A stretch of DNA of 64,000 bases from NCBI GenBank assembly GCA_013396755.1, contig VWZF01003897.1:280048-344047 (forward strand), in the 5' to 3' direction. The stretch comes from Sclerurus mexicanus. Its lineage: Eukaryota > Chordata > Aves > Passeriformes > Furnariidae. Below, one piece after another: positions 1-13,400 of this stretch (positions within the stretch are counted from its first letter, which is position 1; the number at the start of each line of letters is the position of its first letter). The translations under genes and the position numbers were made by a program. The notes beneath the pieces were generated by a model. It saw only the letters and a list, made by a program, of their open reading frames with translations. It made no database searches and had not been told where the DNA came from.

Positions 1-3000
1 AAATTAATTGCCACAGAGTAGCCTGTATCTATCAAAATATTCAAGTCTCTCAGCCTACAGACTCACATGGTTGGACCCAAACTAAACTACCTCGGCTTCT
101 GGTCCCTCCAAACTGTGTGTGGACAACTCCTAGCCAGGCTAGCCTGGGACTGTTTGCATAAATGAGCAGTGCAGATGTTCTTGTACAATGTTCAGGGAAC
201 ACTCCCTGCACGACTGATCAACACGAACGTGGTCACAACTATTTCCCAATATTGCAAAGTCAGCGGTTCTGTTTCTTACTCATCTCAGCGTGCACAGATT
301 CAATACCTAGAGCATCTCAGTAGGCAAATTTTCCTTTCTAACCAAAAAAGCAGAGGTGATGACCAGTTCTTTTCTCCCAGCCCTGCTAGACAGTAAGTAC
401 CCTAATGTTTATAGACACTTCCTTGCTTCTTGCTTCTCTGTGACTCCAGAGATATGCCATTGAAATCATTACCTTGCATTTTTCCACAGGAAAACTAAGC
501 CAAATAGCAAAGCTGTCACTGAAGAGAATGGGAAAAGCACTTTTCTGTCATGTGGTTTTGTCCCCAGAGCATTTTAACCACAGAGTAGATGGCCATTTTT
601 ACTTAAAGCAAAATAAGTCATTATGCTTTAGAAAAACTTCTATCACATTTTATTCAGCGCTGCATAGCTATGTAATAAAGACTTATGTGGTAAAGGCTGG
701 TCCATTCAATATGATTAATCTAACCTAAATCCCAGAGATATTGCAGCTGTGCTGAAACAAATCCCAAAGGATGTGGCCAGGCAACCAGTTGCCTTTTTTC
801 CTTTATCATACCTTTAACTTCTGAAATCTTTCTCAGGTAAATGTTTTCTGCGGCATGTTGGAGATCATCAGAAAATGTTAGTGAGTAGAAGAGCAGATTC
901 TGGAAATCAGAGAGGTCCCAAAGTGCCTGACTTCCCAGCCATGGCATCCTTATCTTCTAATGAGGAGGAGCAATGTAAATGCCCCTGAGGAAGGCCTTAA
1001 GACAGCTCGGCCAACGTAGCAATGTATAATATTGAAAACTGAGATTTGGGTAAGTTACGCAGCTTTGGAGGATTGGATTTGTAAAGCAAAACAGCTGCAA
1101 CAGAGGCCCTGACATCCTCACTGCATGTGTTTCTGGGCATTTTAGCCCAGACTGCCTCTTGTGATCCTGTGGACTGAATGTCCATTACTTGTCTGGGTAT
1201 GCTCTGTATGTCCCTTTCAGCCTAACTCCATTCAGAAGAAATGCAGGTTATGCCCCCCAAGGCCATGGCACAGAGAAGATCACCCTCGGAAGCACACACC
1301 CAATCCATACCAAAATCCATACCGATTTTTTTTTCTCTTTGACAATACCCTTGCCTGTAATCTGCTGTTTCTAGAAAATAAGGAAACAACAATAAAATAC
1401 TTGAGTTCCTACAGAAGCTTTAACCATTAGAAAGCAAGACGGGACCTGGATCCCAACCTCAGTCTTTGAGATTTCCAAACTGGGCTGACCTCAAACCCAG
1501 AACAAAAACAAACCCAGTCTTTCACGGGTTACCTCGAAAACCACTTGATATGAAAATGGCAATGGGATGAGAATGCCAAGCACTTCCCATTACCCAGTGA
1601 TGCTTGGAGGCAATGTAGGTGAATAAACCCATGGGTTACACAGAACACAAGTAAGACCTGTAATGGAAAGAGTGGGCTGAAAACAGCCAGACAGCAGTTC
1701 AGGGAGCTGTTCCAGTGACACACAGCAGTGGACAGGCAGGGTGGGAGCCAGGGCTGCCCACTGCACTCACAGCAATCAGGTGCTCTTACCGAATTAGGAC
1801 CAAGTTAGTTAGTCCACAAACCAGGCAATCAAGAGCTGACATCACATGTTAGATGCTGTCAAAATGTGGCTACAAAAAGGGGTTGAGAGGGGTCACCCGA
1901 GTGCTCCTGAGCTTTTTCTTCCTTCCTATTTATAACATGGACCCCAATACACCTCAGGATATCTGTTTGATCTCAACTCTCTGGTATTTACTTCTTGAGC
2001 TCTGGGCAGCTTTGATGGCAGGACTCCCTTTCTGTTCAGACGGATGAGCAATTCTCTGAGCATTTCACTAAACCTTCCAGAGGTAATTAAGATATAGCTG
2101 TCTCTGCAACTTCCTTTTCTCCAAATTCGGGTTCAGTCCTTAAAATCCTCACGTGACATGATGGCAAGAGGATGTGAACCTCTAATCAATTCCGTGTGCA
2201 CGCCCCCACCTCCAGCAGCCCCTCAGTTAGTAGTGTGTGATATCCTGCTCTGCTGGTAAGAACACAATATCCTGGTGTAATAGAAAGCATACCATAACCA
2301 GCCCAGGGATATATGAGGATAAAGAGACCTGTCTCCTGCCAGATTTTTTTTCTGAAATGGGTCAGATTGGATGGGTTACTTCAAATTCTCCATCAAGCCG
2401 TCTTGATAAGCAGCTCCCCAAACTACAAGCTCCTCATCATTTGATTTCATGCATTGCTTCCTTTCCCAGCCTCTCCTGCAGAACTAGAGAACCAATTCAT
2501 TTAAGAAATGAAAGCCAGCACAAGAGCATTAACTTTTCCAGACTTGCTTCCTTCCTGACCTCACTGCTTATTTGACTGTAAAGCAACTGAAGCTGCAGTT
2601 TTCAAAGAGGCAAGCGAGGACCACAATTTCTGTTCCCAGTCTGTGGGAGTGGGAAAGCGACTTTGGCATAAATACATGGAATTTGATATGTTAAACATAT
2701 TTTAAACCAGCTTCTTTTCTTTTAAATCTAATTTCCTCTGAAGACAGAAATTTATCACCAATGACTCAAGCTTCCTCAAGGTTTTATCAATTTAAACTTC
2801 AATAATATTCTTTCTTCATGTGTTCATGCTACATTGCCTAGCCCTCGCTTACCCGGCCAGTGCTTGCTCATGCAAACCAATAATTTGCCTTCTCTGGTTT
2901 ATTTGGGTGAGTGCTTTTTCATTATGCCCCTTGCCCAATCCATTAATTTGAGATGAGGGTCTTGTGGGTATTAATGATAAATCTGCACGTGGATGAGTGA

Positions 3001-4749
3001 TTTAAAATTTTTCCTGTTTTCTATAAGGTTGTAGCATATAGAAACACCCCTCTATGGAGCAAGCAACAAACGCCTGGGCTTCTCAGCAGTATGGAACTAC
3101 TGAAGCCTGTTTTTCTACAAATTATTTTGCTTTCTCCCCTTGCTGCCTGTCACCTGCAGTGCCCTGCTGTGCCCTCCAACGCCAGCTGGATCAGAGAGAG
3201 CCGGTGTGGAGATGTATGCGTGGTAATTGGCCAAGTGGGACGAGGGTGACACAACAGGTCCCTGCTGAGGCTGCAGTGTCTCCTCCTTCCCCACCGCCAG
3301 GTTTCACAAGGCTCGTGGATCCTCGCTCCTCCGTGGGATTTGGGTAAAAGTAGTTAACAGGGGTGGGGACCAGGAGATGGGCTGACTGCACGGATCTTGC
3401 TGGAAAAATCGGGAGCTGGCAAGAAGCTGTGAGTTGAAACAGCTGGAATGTGTCCTTGGTGTCCTTTCTAGAGCCTCAGGAATAATGACAGGTTGGGAGA
3501 GTGCAACTCCACAGCCTGATTTGAACTGGAGCACACTGCAGTGTGTCTGAACGCTCTCTCCAGGCTTTTTTTTTTTAAGTTTAAAGAGACTGTATCAGGA
3601 CATCAGTGTGGTCCAGTGTTTCCAAAGCTGTTCCAGCTAATGGCAGAGGCAGATGCGCTCCCATGATTGATTGTGGTGTTTGTCACTTACAGATCTGCTC
3701 CTGACCTTTGTTTTTATCTCTGCATCTCGCCCCTGCAGCTAACACAGAGTGCAACAGGAGCCAGATCTGCTCGAAGAAGCCCACACAGAAGTCAGAGCTT
3801 CCCTGCAGAGTCCACCACTGGCTCGCACAGACTTCCCTCAGGAAAGGAAACCAAGGAGGTCGCGTTTCATTTGCAGTTTCTCAAGAACCAAAAGATTGAC
3901 TACAAATGAATACCAGGCTTATATGAGTACAGAGAAGGAGGCAAGGGAAAATAAGAGTTAGAAATGAAAAAGTCTCAAAAACACAAGTGGGAGCCCACCA
4001 CTGGACTTTTTTGGGGGACCTTGCACAGCTTACTTAATGCAAAAAGGGAAAAATGTCCCAAAGTTGGTAAATTTCTATGTGTGGCCTAAAAAAATGAGAT
4101 GCTGAGTAGAAGACAGAGCTTCAAAAGCTGAAAGTCTGCATGAGCCCAACCTTCCCCATGTAAAATGGGGACAACAAGTAGCACAGATACATAAACAATT
4201 TTTAAGAATAACAACTTAATAACTACATGGTGCTTTACAGCCAGGAAGGGCCTTAGGAATGCTAAATATTCTTAAAATCTTGACCTTTTGCCATGACTTT
4301 GGTTTGGTATCTCTGAGACGGTGTTTCCTGTTTGAGGGAACCACTTCACTCTCACTTCTTCAGTGAAGCTTCTTCCCTGAAATAGAAAGAGAGCAAAGTC
4401 AATGAGATACAGCTTTGGCATTGCTGCTCTGATCACTCTTAATTATTGCTCTGGTGACAAGAGCTGTATAAATCAAGCCAGTCCAGCCAAGAGTTCTTAC
4501 CACAGGCTGGTTAACCACTGTATTAATATGAACATCTGACACTTCGTTTCCTAGGAGGGATTAAAACAAGGGTAAAAGCTTGGGGGAAGCCATTCATTTG
4601 TATGTGTGGGGAAGGCTGTGGGGAACAGAGGCCACCAGGAGCAAACTCCATGGTTTCAGCTGGTATAGGTGCTTCACCCCTCCCTTTTGCCCATGATGTG
4701 GAGCCCTCTCAGGCTTACTCAGAGCCCAGTGTGAAAAAGGGCAATGAAC
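1..4749. other. Non-coding unique sequence, no gene seen
   Basis: No open frame exceeds about 112 codons and none resembles a known protein. A good splice-donor hexamer (GTAAGT) sits at 393-398 after a 75-codon open stretch, but no convincing acceptor or homology accompanies it. A run of 11 T lies at 3566-3576. GC rises locally around 3130-3350. The stretch about 2640-3030 is AT-rich with several TAAT-type cores and no transposon signature. That would suit a conserved non-coding element, but this cannot be tested from one sequence. Confidence 0.6.
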
Positions 4750-5993
4750 TCAGGTAGGGTTTGCTACATAATGGTTGTGCATGTGCCTATAGGCAGGTCC
4801 AAAGCACACAAACAATTCACTGCCACTGGCAATCAGGGTGGAATGATGTATTTGCTTTCTTTCCATTTTAAAACAAAAATCCAGCCTGAGCATTTTAAAT
4901 AGCAGCATTTCTGAGGAAAGGCATTTGTTTACTTTAGTGCCCGTAAAATTCCTCAGAACAACAGTCTGGGAAGTAGAAAGCCTTGTCTTATTCACAGAAC
5001 AAGTAAAACAAGTCCTGCAAGCTCTATTCCAATGTTTCACCAATATGCCTCTACTCAAGGCCAGAAGATTAGATTTCATATTCAACACAGCACAGATGCT
5101 TTCTTTGAGTTTACGAATTAAATACCGCAGTGCCTTTGTAAATCTGGGTCTAGCACAGATAGCTGCCTCTAACACAGATAACTACCACCCAAATGGCAAT
5201 GGCATTGCTAACAGGCACCAGTTTTGCTGGGGACTGGGCCAGCGTATTGGGAAACTTGTGCTGCCGACACCTGCCCAAGAAGAGCAGAGGTCACTGGCCA
5301 TCTCCTGTAGCCCACACTCCACAAGAACCTGGTTTTACCAAAGCTGTGCTTTTCCCTTCAGTGCCCAGCTGTGCTGTGAAGCTCATTGCCATAGGATGTT
5401 GTGATGTGTGTGAGCAATTAATAAAAGAGTTCAAGTTCATTGGGGACTGTTAAATTCAGGGACAGAAGCACAATTACTGTCTCAGAAATGGTACAACACC
5501 ACAGCAGCCACTGAGATTGTTTGGGATGGGGAAGGAGAGGTGTCATGGGAACACCTATTTTACTTGGACACAGCACAGCTGCTTTCCCCTTGCACTGAAT
5601 TAATACTGGCAAGCACAAGTGGAAGTCCTTAGGCACTGTTCTCCAGCTTTCAAGGCATTTACACACACAGAACAACACACAGAACACCTCTTCTCCTTCC
5701 TCTGGGGAGAGAACGGTCTTCATCCAGCACCACGGAGCTAGTTTTAAACAGCAGAGAAGGCTTTTCCCCCATGTCAGCTCAGGAGCTGCTCTCTCCCTGA
5801 GCTCTTGGAGTGGGACACACATTCTGTCCAGCTGCAGAGAATACTGGTGGAGTGCTGGGTGTGTAGGGACTGCCACATCTCCAAGATATCCACAGAGGTG
5901 GTGGATAATTTGGGTTGAGCTCCAGTGATTTGTCTCCAATACCAGGCTGCCACGCACGTGTTTAAGGCTGTTTGCTTCATTCCTACATAACAC
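4750..5993. other. Stop-poor patch with overlapping unrecognised open frames
   Basis: Three of the longer open frames of the window cluster here: 141 codons on minus (4750-5175), 159 on plus (4925-5404) and 191 on minus (5418-5993, the longest in the window). The first two overlap on opposite strands, so at most one could be real. None shows a domain, a signal peptide, low-complexity coding bias or similarity to a family I recognise. Local GC is higher than in the surroundings, which lowers stop frequency and makes such lengths plausible by chance. I do not call a gene. Confidence 0.35.
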
Positions 5994-6136
5994 TAACCTA
6001 CCCAGGATCTGTATGTGTGGGATCAGATTGACCCAGGAGAACAGGAGGGGAAGAGACAGTATTTGCCCCTAATTTTACAGGGAAAGGCTCTAAAACTTAC
6101 CATGTACTTCATTTCACTTCCCTGATCTTCAAGGCA

Positions 6137-6172
6137 TTACTCATGGAGGAGGGACCTCCTCACCATGAGTAA
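6137..6172. repeat. 36-nt near-perfect inverted repeat (hairpin)
   Basis: The outer arms are TTACTCATGG (6137-6146) and CCATGAGTAA (6163-6172), perfectly complementary over 10 bp. Inside them AGGAGG (6147-6152) pairs with CCTCCT (6155-6160), leaving a 2-nt centre (GA) and a 2-nt bulge (CA, 6161-6162). This gives 16 paired positions in 36 nt. The loop is too short for a canonical pre-miRNA. It could form a cruciform in DNA or be the remnant of a palindromic insertion. No function can be assigned. Confidence 0.8.
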
Positions 6173-9100
6173 AGGCTTTGGAATCTGGCCTGTAGTGTGG
6201 AGCTCTATGACAGCAGTACTGAATATGCAAATCTCTGCTTTGTACAATATGTGCATGGCATTAGGAAAACACTGCATAACAAAGAGCAAAATAAGGAAAG
6301 CATGTCCAGCACCTCAGTCTGCTTTCAAGCTGGAACAAGTTAACAGAGCCCTGCTGATTTACAGGGCCATGGGGCAAGCTCTTGATCTTATGTTCCAGCA
6401 AATTGTAGGAACAGGATGCTGACAAGTTATTTAAGGAATGTGGTCCTCTAAGAACTTATCAGGCCTGTCCATAAGTCCATCCAGGTGCAGAGGCATTGCA
6501 ATTTTGAACACTAAGCAATTTTAAGCACTAAGAAAAGAGACCAGCCTCTGTAGGTGCTCATATGGCATACACAGTATGGATCCTAGCAGAATCCCACAAA
6601 AATTAGGGTACTCAGGACCACAAACACTTGTGGCTTGACCTTCCTTCACCTCAAGCAGCAGATTCCTCAGAATAACTTACGAAGACAGTGTTTGAAGACT
6701 TCTTGATGCATATTTGCTGTGGAAAAGCAGCATACAGGATGACAGAAAGCACATTTTCTGCTCTGCCTGTTTGGTACGCCCGGTGATTCAACTTGTCTGC
6801 TGGTACCACTGTAAAAGAAGACACCAAATTCATCAAATTATAGCCTCAGGATTCATGTTTTTAAGTGATTTTGCAGGGGAGGCACAAAGGGAAGGAAAAG
6901 GAATGGAGTTTGTTTCGAGCTTGCCTGTTCTCATCATGTAAAAAGTAAAAAGTGAGAAAAAGACTCTTTTAGTTATTTCTGCTGCAACAGAATGAGGTTC
7001 AATGACTACAAGCAACTCTACAGGTAAGTGTTGAAATTATGTTGTGTATCACAAAAATACACATGGGTTCCTTGACTGCTTTAGTTTCACCTGTGGTTTG
7101 CATTTCACAATCTACAATGAGACGTGAGAATGTGATTAAGAGCTAAGAAATGAATAAAAAAAAACACCCCAGCATGTTATTCTAATGAGCAGATCCTGCA
7201 CTCTACAACATATTATCTCACTAACTCCACTTGAAATTAAACAACATCCAGTCTGAATATCTGCTCAGTTCCTGCCCTACACAGAGGTGTCAGCAAGAGG
7301 GCACAAGCTGGTTTTTGTGATGTGAATCTAGTCTGGTGGAAACTATTACTCCTTAAGTTTCAGCAGTGGGTTGGCCCAATAGATGGTATAAAACAAAGAC
7401 TATCCCTGCCCTAGGGGGTTGCAGTCTAAAAAAAGACCAGGGGAAAATATTTGTGTCTTGCAAAGTGATTTATTCAGTTGGTTCTCTGAGCTTATAGTCT
7501 ACTTTGAAGGTGGGGACATTTGTCATGCGAATTTTAGTTTCTGTGAGAAGCACAAAATAGGCCATCCTGATAATGTATGCTGTTTCCAGAAATTGTGTTT
7601 GGTAAAAAAGAACATTCAAAATATTGTTTCCTGTCTGTTCAGACATTTTGAAGTTGAAATTATTTAATTTATTGGTTAAGAATGAATTTTATTTCTAGAC
7701 TTCTTTGAATAATGTTCCTAAGGAAAATATCTTATGGACAAAGTACGTCACTCCCAGAAGGCATTCCTTCTACATTTTTGTTTTACCGAAAAGTTCTGAG
7801 GAAAAAGCTATTCTGAAAGAAAAAAAAAAGCCAAACCTGAAAGCTGCCAAAGAACCTGCTGTTCGCTAAACTCTGCCATCATAACCCAAACTAATAATTT
7901 CAAGAAAGAGTGATCATTGTAAACAAACCCACAGCAAAGCAGAGGGCTGGACTAACTGTTGGATCGGTTAATCTGCGGGACTCTGGCTTAGCACTGGAGG
8001 TCATAATTGGGTCTGTGACCACCTGCTTTGGTCACTGGAAATGAATGCAGCTGGACTTGGCTGCTCACCCTGCCAGACATTTGCTAAAGGAGCAAGTGAG
8101 CTTGGTAGCAGTTAGTTGCTGCTCAGGCTTCAGCCAACGTGAGTTGTTGCTCAGCTTGAGTCCTGCTGTCCGTAACAGCAGAAGTGCTAAAGGTCCTTAG
8201 GTAGAGAAACAGAATTTCCTCTCTCCCTTGCCACAGGACTTTCTGAAGCACAACAGCATAAATGCATGATAGATAATCTACAATTCAGAACGCTTCCTAC
8301 ACAGAAGAGGCAAAAATAAATAAATAAATGAATAAAATGGCTTTGTGGGGACTTCAGGCTTTATGTCAGAAACCTGATGTACCAGAGCACATCTCTTCCA
8401 ATTCCTTGCTGTGGCATGACCTCTGACCCTGCACTTCACTTTCCTTTAGATAATGATATCTACCCTCTTTTTAATAGATATTTTAAAATATACATGTCAG
8501 ATAGGTTGGATCATTACGGAGCAAGCACACAAACAAATGCACACACACCCAGGCAAGCCGTGGTGATACACGAAACGCAGACACTCCCATGCACAGAAAT
8601 GCACCGATGACCTTAGGCTAATGCCTGACGTCTGGGTGGTGCTGCTGGCATTCGCAGGGCACACACTCCAACAAATAGCTGTGCAGGTCTGCGCAGGCAT
8701 GGCACTGCCCGGCTCTGATGCTCCCGGGCTGAGCCAGCTGGGGTAGCTGGCAGCTGCTGGGATGCTGCTGCTGCACAGGCAGCTCTGCTGGCTCTTCTCT
8801 GGCCTCACAGGGGGGAGTGTATGGCCACGATGGAGGAAAAGGGAAAACAGTTGCCGCTTTCCAGAGAACTGGGATTTTTATTTACTTATTTACCACGGCT
8901 GCTATTTCGTTTAGAGCTCTTATGCGTTTGGCAGGAGCCTCGCTAGGCTGAATGTGGTGCAGCTCCCACAAGTGGGTCATGTTCAACACTTTCCCCGGCA
9001 GGGAATGGCTTGGCCTTTTCCACGTAGTGTAAAATTGCTCTGTTTGGAAAGGTGGAAATGAAAAGCCTTGGGAGGAGGAAGGAAAGGAAAGTCAGGTGTC

Positions 9101-10372
9101 GGGAATACCTATTTCCCCAATTTGGAGTGCAATTTTAGAACCATCTGAAGTAGTTCGTTCCAGAAGGTCCCACGCTTTGTAATTTTTGCACTTCCAGAGT
9201 CCTCCCATGGGATATCAGGTTATTAATATTATTTTATCAGAAGCAAATCTCACAAATAGATCATATTCTCAGTACAGGGCACTGCAGCTCGCTCTGCTGA
9301 GAGCTTTACCCAGGCAATAACCCCTTCACTGTCTGACACCTTCAAGCCTTACAGCAGCTCAGTCACGGTGGTTCACAACTCAGTCTTGTTTCACCTGTCG
9401 TTTGAGAGATCACCTACAAACCTGTGAAGTGGAACTGTTGTTCTTTAAAAGAAAAAGCTGTAGTGATACTCCTGCTCTCCACGAATGGAGCCTTTCCTCC
9501 AAACTTAATGTCAGGTTCCTGTCCAGTCTGATGCAGGGAGCTTCAAACCCTCCTTGCCAAGCCCGTTGGCCCAGACTGAACAGCACAGGTCAAATTACTG
9601 CACCCACAGTGTTCTGGTTGGAATCATAAGCTGCGAGTTACTCCATTCCAAAAGGAAGAAGCTTATCATAAGTTGCTTTCCTTAGTCTGCCTAAGATTTT
9701 GCCCAGATTCCAGTTCAATCACGTGTGAACAGCACTGTTTGTGAACCGAAACAGTGTGTGAAACTTTGGACCTGTCTTACCTCAGAAACAGGGCTCAAAT
9801 TCAGAAGTCACTCAGAAGCTGTTTGTGGCAGTTCTGTACAGTCAAACCAAAACCAAAAGCATCCAAACAACGATCAGTGCCTGAACTCAAGCTCCTCAAC
9901 AGGCTTTTGGCTATTCCATAACCGTACGAATCAGTCTAATTTCTCATTGTGTATATTCAAGCTGGAAGCTGCTCTGCAAGCTACCAGGTTGCATTTGACC
10001 CTGAATAAAACTCCTGCTTTATCATGCAATGCAATCCTAGGTGTACTTATAGGAGATTTAGGTTTATTTCGTATGCAGGCTAACTTTATCACCCTTTGAC
10101 TTGCTTTATTGCTTTGTCTTTGAACACCTTAGACATTGTGGGATCTTCCTAAGTTTGTCCTCCAGCAGCACCTCCCTTCCTGCTACTCCTAACCCTGCAG
10201 GCACTGCTTCTAGTTCCGTGACTGTTAGTTACCAAAAATAAAAGATCCTTTTAACTTGCTTTCTGAGGTGAAACAGTGTTGTTAGATACTAGAAAGTCCC
10301 CTCAGAGAGAGAGAAATGTTCAGTAATGAAAGAGATTTCCACTGAACTTCTCATCCTCTTCAAACCAAAGAC
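6173..10372. other. Non-coding unique sequence, no gene seen
   Basis: Open frames stay at or below about 103 codons and look random. The stretch holds a short (AAAT)n tract near 8311, a somewhat GC-richer segment near 8500-8810, and a 25-nt purine tract near 9069-9093. I recognise no transposon, RNA gene or promoter in it. Confidence 0.6.
8311..8336 (+). repeat. (AAAT)n simple repeat
   Basis: About six imperfect AAAT units run together, ending with one unit changed to GAAT. It is a short tetranucleotide microsatellite and no dispersed element is visible next to it. Confidence 0.85.
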
Positions 10373-10410
10373 AAGAATAATAAATAGATTTAAGAATGAT
10401 AAATAGACTT
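10373..10410 (+). repeat. 19-nt tandem duplication, two copies
   Basis: Two adjacent 19-nt units (10373-10391 and 10392-10410) share the frame AAGAATNATAAATAGANTT and differ at only two positions, both transitions. AT-rich sequence with a further degenerate partial copy follows. This looks like a recent slippage or local duplication in AT-rich unique DNA. Confidence 0.85.
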
Positions 10411-13400
10411 AAATAATTTAATATATTAATAAGGGTTTTCTACATATTTCCTTAATGAAACAGATTTATAGGAAATTAGGTTTCTTTAGTTCTTCTGTTC
10501 TTGGAATTACTCCTTTTCCTAATCTCAAGATGGCAATAATAATAGATAGTAATAGATTTGTCAGAATTGCTCAACAAATATTTGTAATAGTTAAGACACA
10601 TTCCATTTCCATTTGCCTCTTTGAGGCAAAACATCTTAATTTTTTGATGCTTGAAACTGCATTTGGCCAGCATGACTCAGCAGGGGAATATGATTTCTGT
10701 TCCCTGAATGGATGACTGGATGACTCATTCTGAACATACGAGACCAGTGCCTGAAGAGCACGTAGAAAAAGATAAGGAAAAGAGAATCTTCTAAGAGTCT
10801 GCTTCAGAAATATTAAACATGGTCTGTAAATACTATTGGCTTTTTCTTTATAGGAATATAAAGGATCTGTGATTTTAAGACAGAAAAAAGTAATGAAATT
10901 CACCAACACTTCTTATACTCACACTTTGGCACAACATAATTTCCTGTAGATTTTGGGGTTTTTTTTTGTAAATGCATTTAATGAATGATTAGCATTTTTG
11001 TCTGGAGAAATAAGTGCCCCTCAAATATTCCTGTGCACAAATTTGATAACTAGTTGAGTTGTTTAATGTACTATTGAAAGCAATAAGATGGTGAATATGG
11101 TACACAAAACTTAAGGAGACAACCCACATGCACTGAGTTACAAGAAGTCAAGGGAAATAAACTTAGTAAACATGCCTGCCAAAACCAAAACAAACATTCC
11201 CAAATAACATCACATCCAGTACTAAGGCCACAAACATCAAGAGATGGGATGACTGCAGCGACCCTCTGTGTACAGAGACTTTCCCTGCTTAAAAAAACCC
11301 ATCTTGACAGAGAACTCAGCTCACTCTTAAAACAGCTCACAACTTCATGAAACACCCAAGAAAACTTAACCATTCCCTAGTCTCTCACTCCAGGAGCAAT
11401 ACATGGGAATGGAAGCATAGCTTTAGGTCTGACCTAACATCTGCTGTATTTTAATAGTTAGGTAATAAGGTTTTATAGATGCTGGAAAACACAGAGACAC
11501 AGACAAAAAGGATTTTCGGTTCAATGTGACTATTATTAGGAGTTCTGCACTTTACTCCGTTCACTGCCTAGGTATAGCTAGAGACCAGGGGAAAAGTGAT
11601 GCGAGGAAGGAAAAACAAAGGTCAGACTGCCTTGAGTCAGAGCCCATCCCGTGCAAATGTGTGGTATCCTGCAGTACACCTCGACCACAGCACTCAGACA
11701 CTCCAGGCAGAAGAGCCCCATGGCTAAAGAACGTGACTGGCAGGTAAATCACTTGGGGAGCTGGACACCAGTCACTTCGCATTCCCACCGTGGGCAGAAC
11801 GTTTGCCAGAACGTTGGCAGAACGTGGCTGGAGTTTGCCAGAGTTTATAGGTGCCAGGAGGTTCTAGTTGCCTATATGAAATTGGCCTGTTGCCTCCCCA
11901 GAGCAAAAGATACCGCACTGCAGAGCCAGATGTTAATTCTCAGCTCACAAGAGTTTTGTAAAATTTTAAGGATGCTACTCAAGGTCTTTACCTGGAAAGT
12001 GCTCCCAGTGAATTATACATCATTATACATCATTACCAGGCCTGTATTTTTAAATAACAAAAAAGAAGCCTCAGTCACTTGATTAAAAGGCTATTGCATA
12101 CCAGCACAGACCAATAATTTGCTTCCCAAAAGCCAAGACATATGATTTAGGAATAAAGAATGCTTATGGCTCTTGCACAGGAGTTGCTGATAGCCCTGCT
12201 CACCTCATCAAGGAAATGTAGTCCTTACCTGGCTTTTGCTGAAAAGCTTGTGGTGAGGTGGACAGATCTGTTGAGGTTGGTGGTCTTGTTCTGAACTGTA
12301 CAGAACAGGACAACACAAAGAGTTGCCTGTCATATCTTTACCCATGAAAAGCACAGCAGGCAAATGAGGTGCCCAGGTGCTCCAGGGGGTGAACCAGAGC
12401 CTGTGAGACCCAAGAGAGTGTTTCTTCTCCAGGGCAGAACCTGAGCCCTGCACAAGCACCTGCCAGTTGCATGGCTACTCAAACATATCAATTCAAATAC
12501 TACCAACCACTAAAACTTCCACATTCAACCCAAAACTACAGTTCAGCTGAGATAAGTGACTCTCAGAGAGTTCAGTTTCTGTCTTAAGATAGTCTATAGC
12601 ATATGAAGACAGAGTCCAGTTCCTAATCAAGGTTTTTTGGGTTGGCTATGCCAAGTTTCCTTTAAGGAGTTTTGACCTCTAGAGCATAATTTCCTTACAT
12701 TTCTTGCAGCCTCGAAGTTTTTCAGGGGTGTTCAATATTCCTGGGTCGTGAAGCTCTTCTCCGAGGGCATCACCTGATAAGGGATTGATTTGTTTTCTAT
12801 CTTGGTATCTGGCATTGTTTTGTGGAGCCTGTCTGATTTGGATACATGTTATCAAGGTTGTGTTTTTGCTAATCATTGTACTGGTCATATTTTACTTCGT
12901 TTATAAATAATGGTTTGAACAACACTTGTTTTTGTGTGAAACCTGTGATATTTGGTGTCTTTCTTCAATCCTCTGCCTTGGTTTAACAGAGAATTCCAAT
13001 CTACATATTTTAAAGAGAGTGTCATGCTCATTGGTGCTGCTTGGAAACTTTAAAAATTGGTATTGAAGTGACTGGCAAATAAATAGATGAGAGAGAAGTT
13101 AAACCCCTTTTCCATTGATATTAAAAACACCTAAAAAGCCTGAAAAGGTGATCTGAAGATACACCACCAAAAGACAAAGAAGCAAAGATCATGTTTATGA
13201 ACATGACCTGATTGCTAAAACAAATCACCTTATTTCTGAGCAACAGCTTTGAATGTCTGTGGCTTACTATTGTGCTGTTGATAGAGATGGATCTGTTCAG
13301 ATGCCAGGAGAGAGGGGAGGAGGGAAGGGGACTGTGGTGCCTCATCCCCAGGACCTGGGGGATTCTCCCCACTCTGCACAGAGGCTTTTTCACCTCCTGC

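Noticed and set aside
5418..5993. 191-codon minus-strand open frame, the longest in the window
   Set aside because: No recognisable domain or family. Length is compatible with chance at local GC, and opposite-strand frames nearby are also long.
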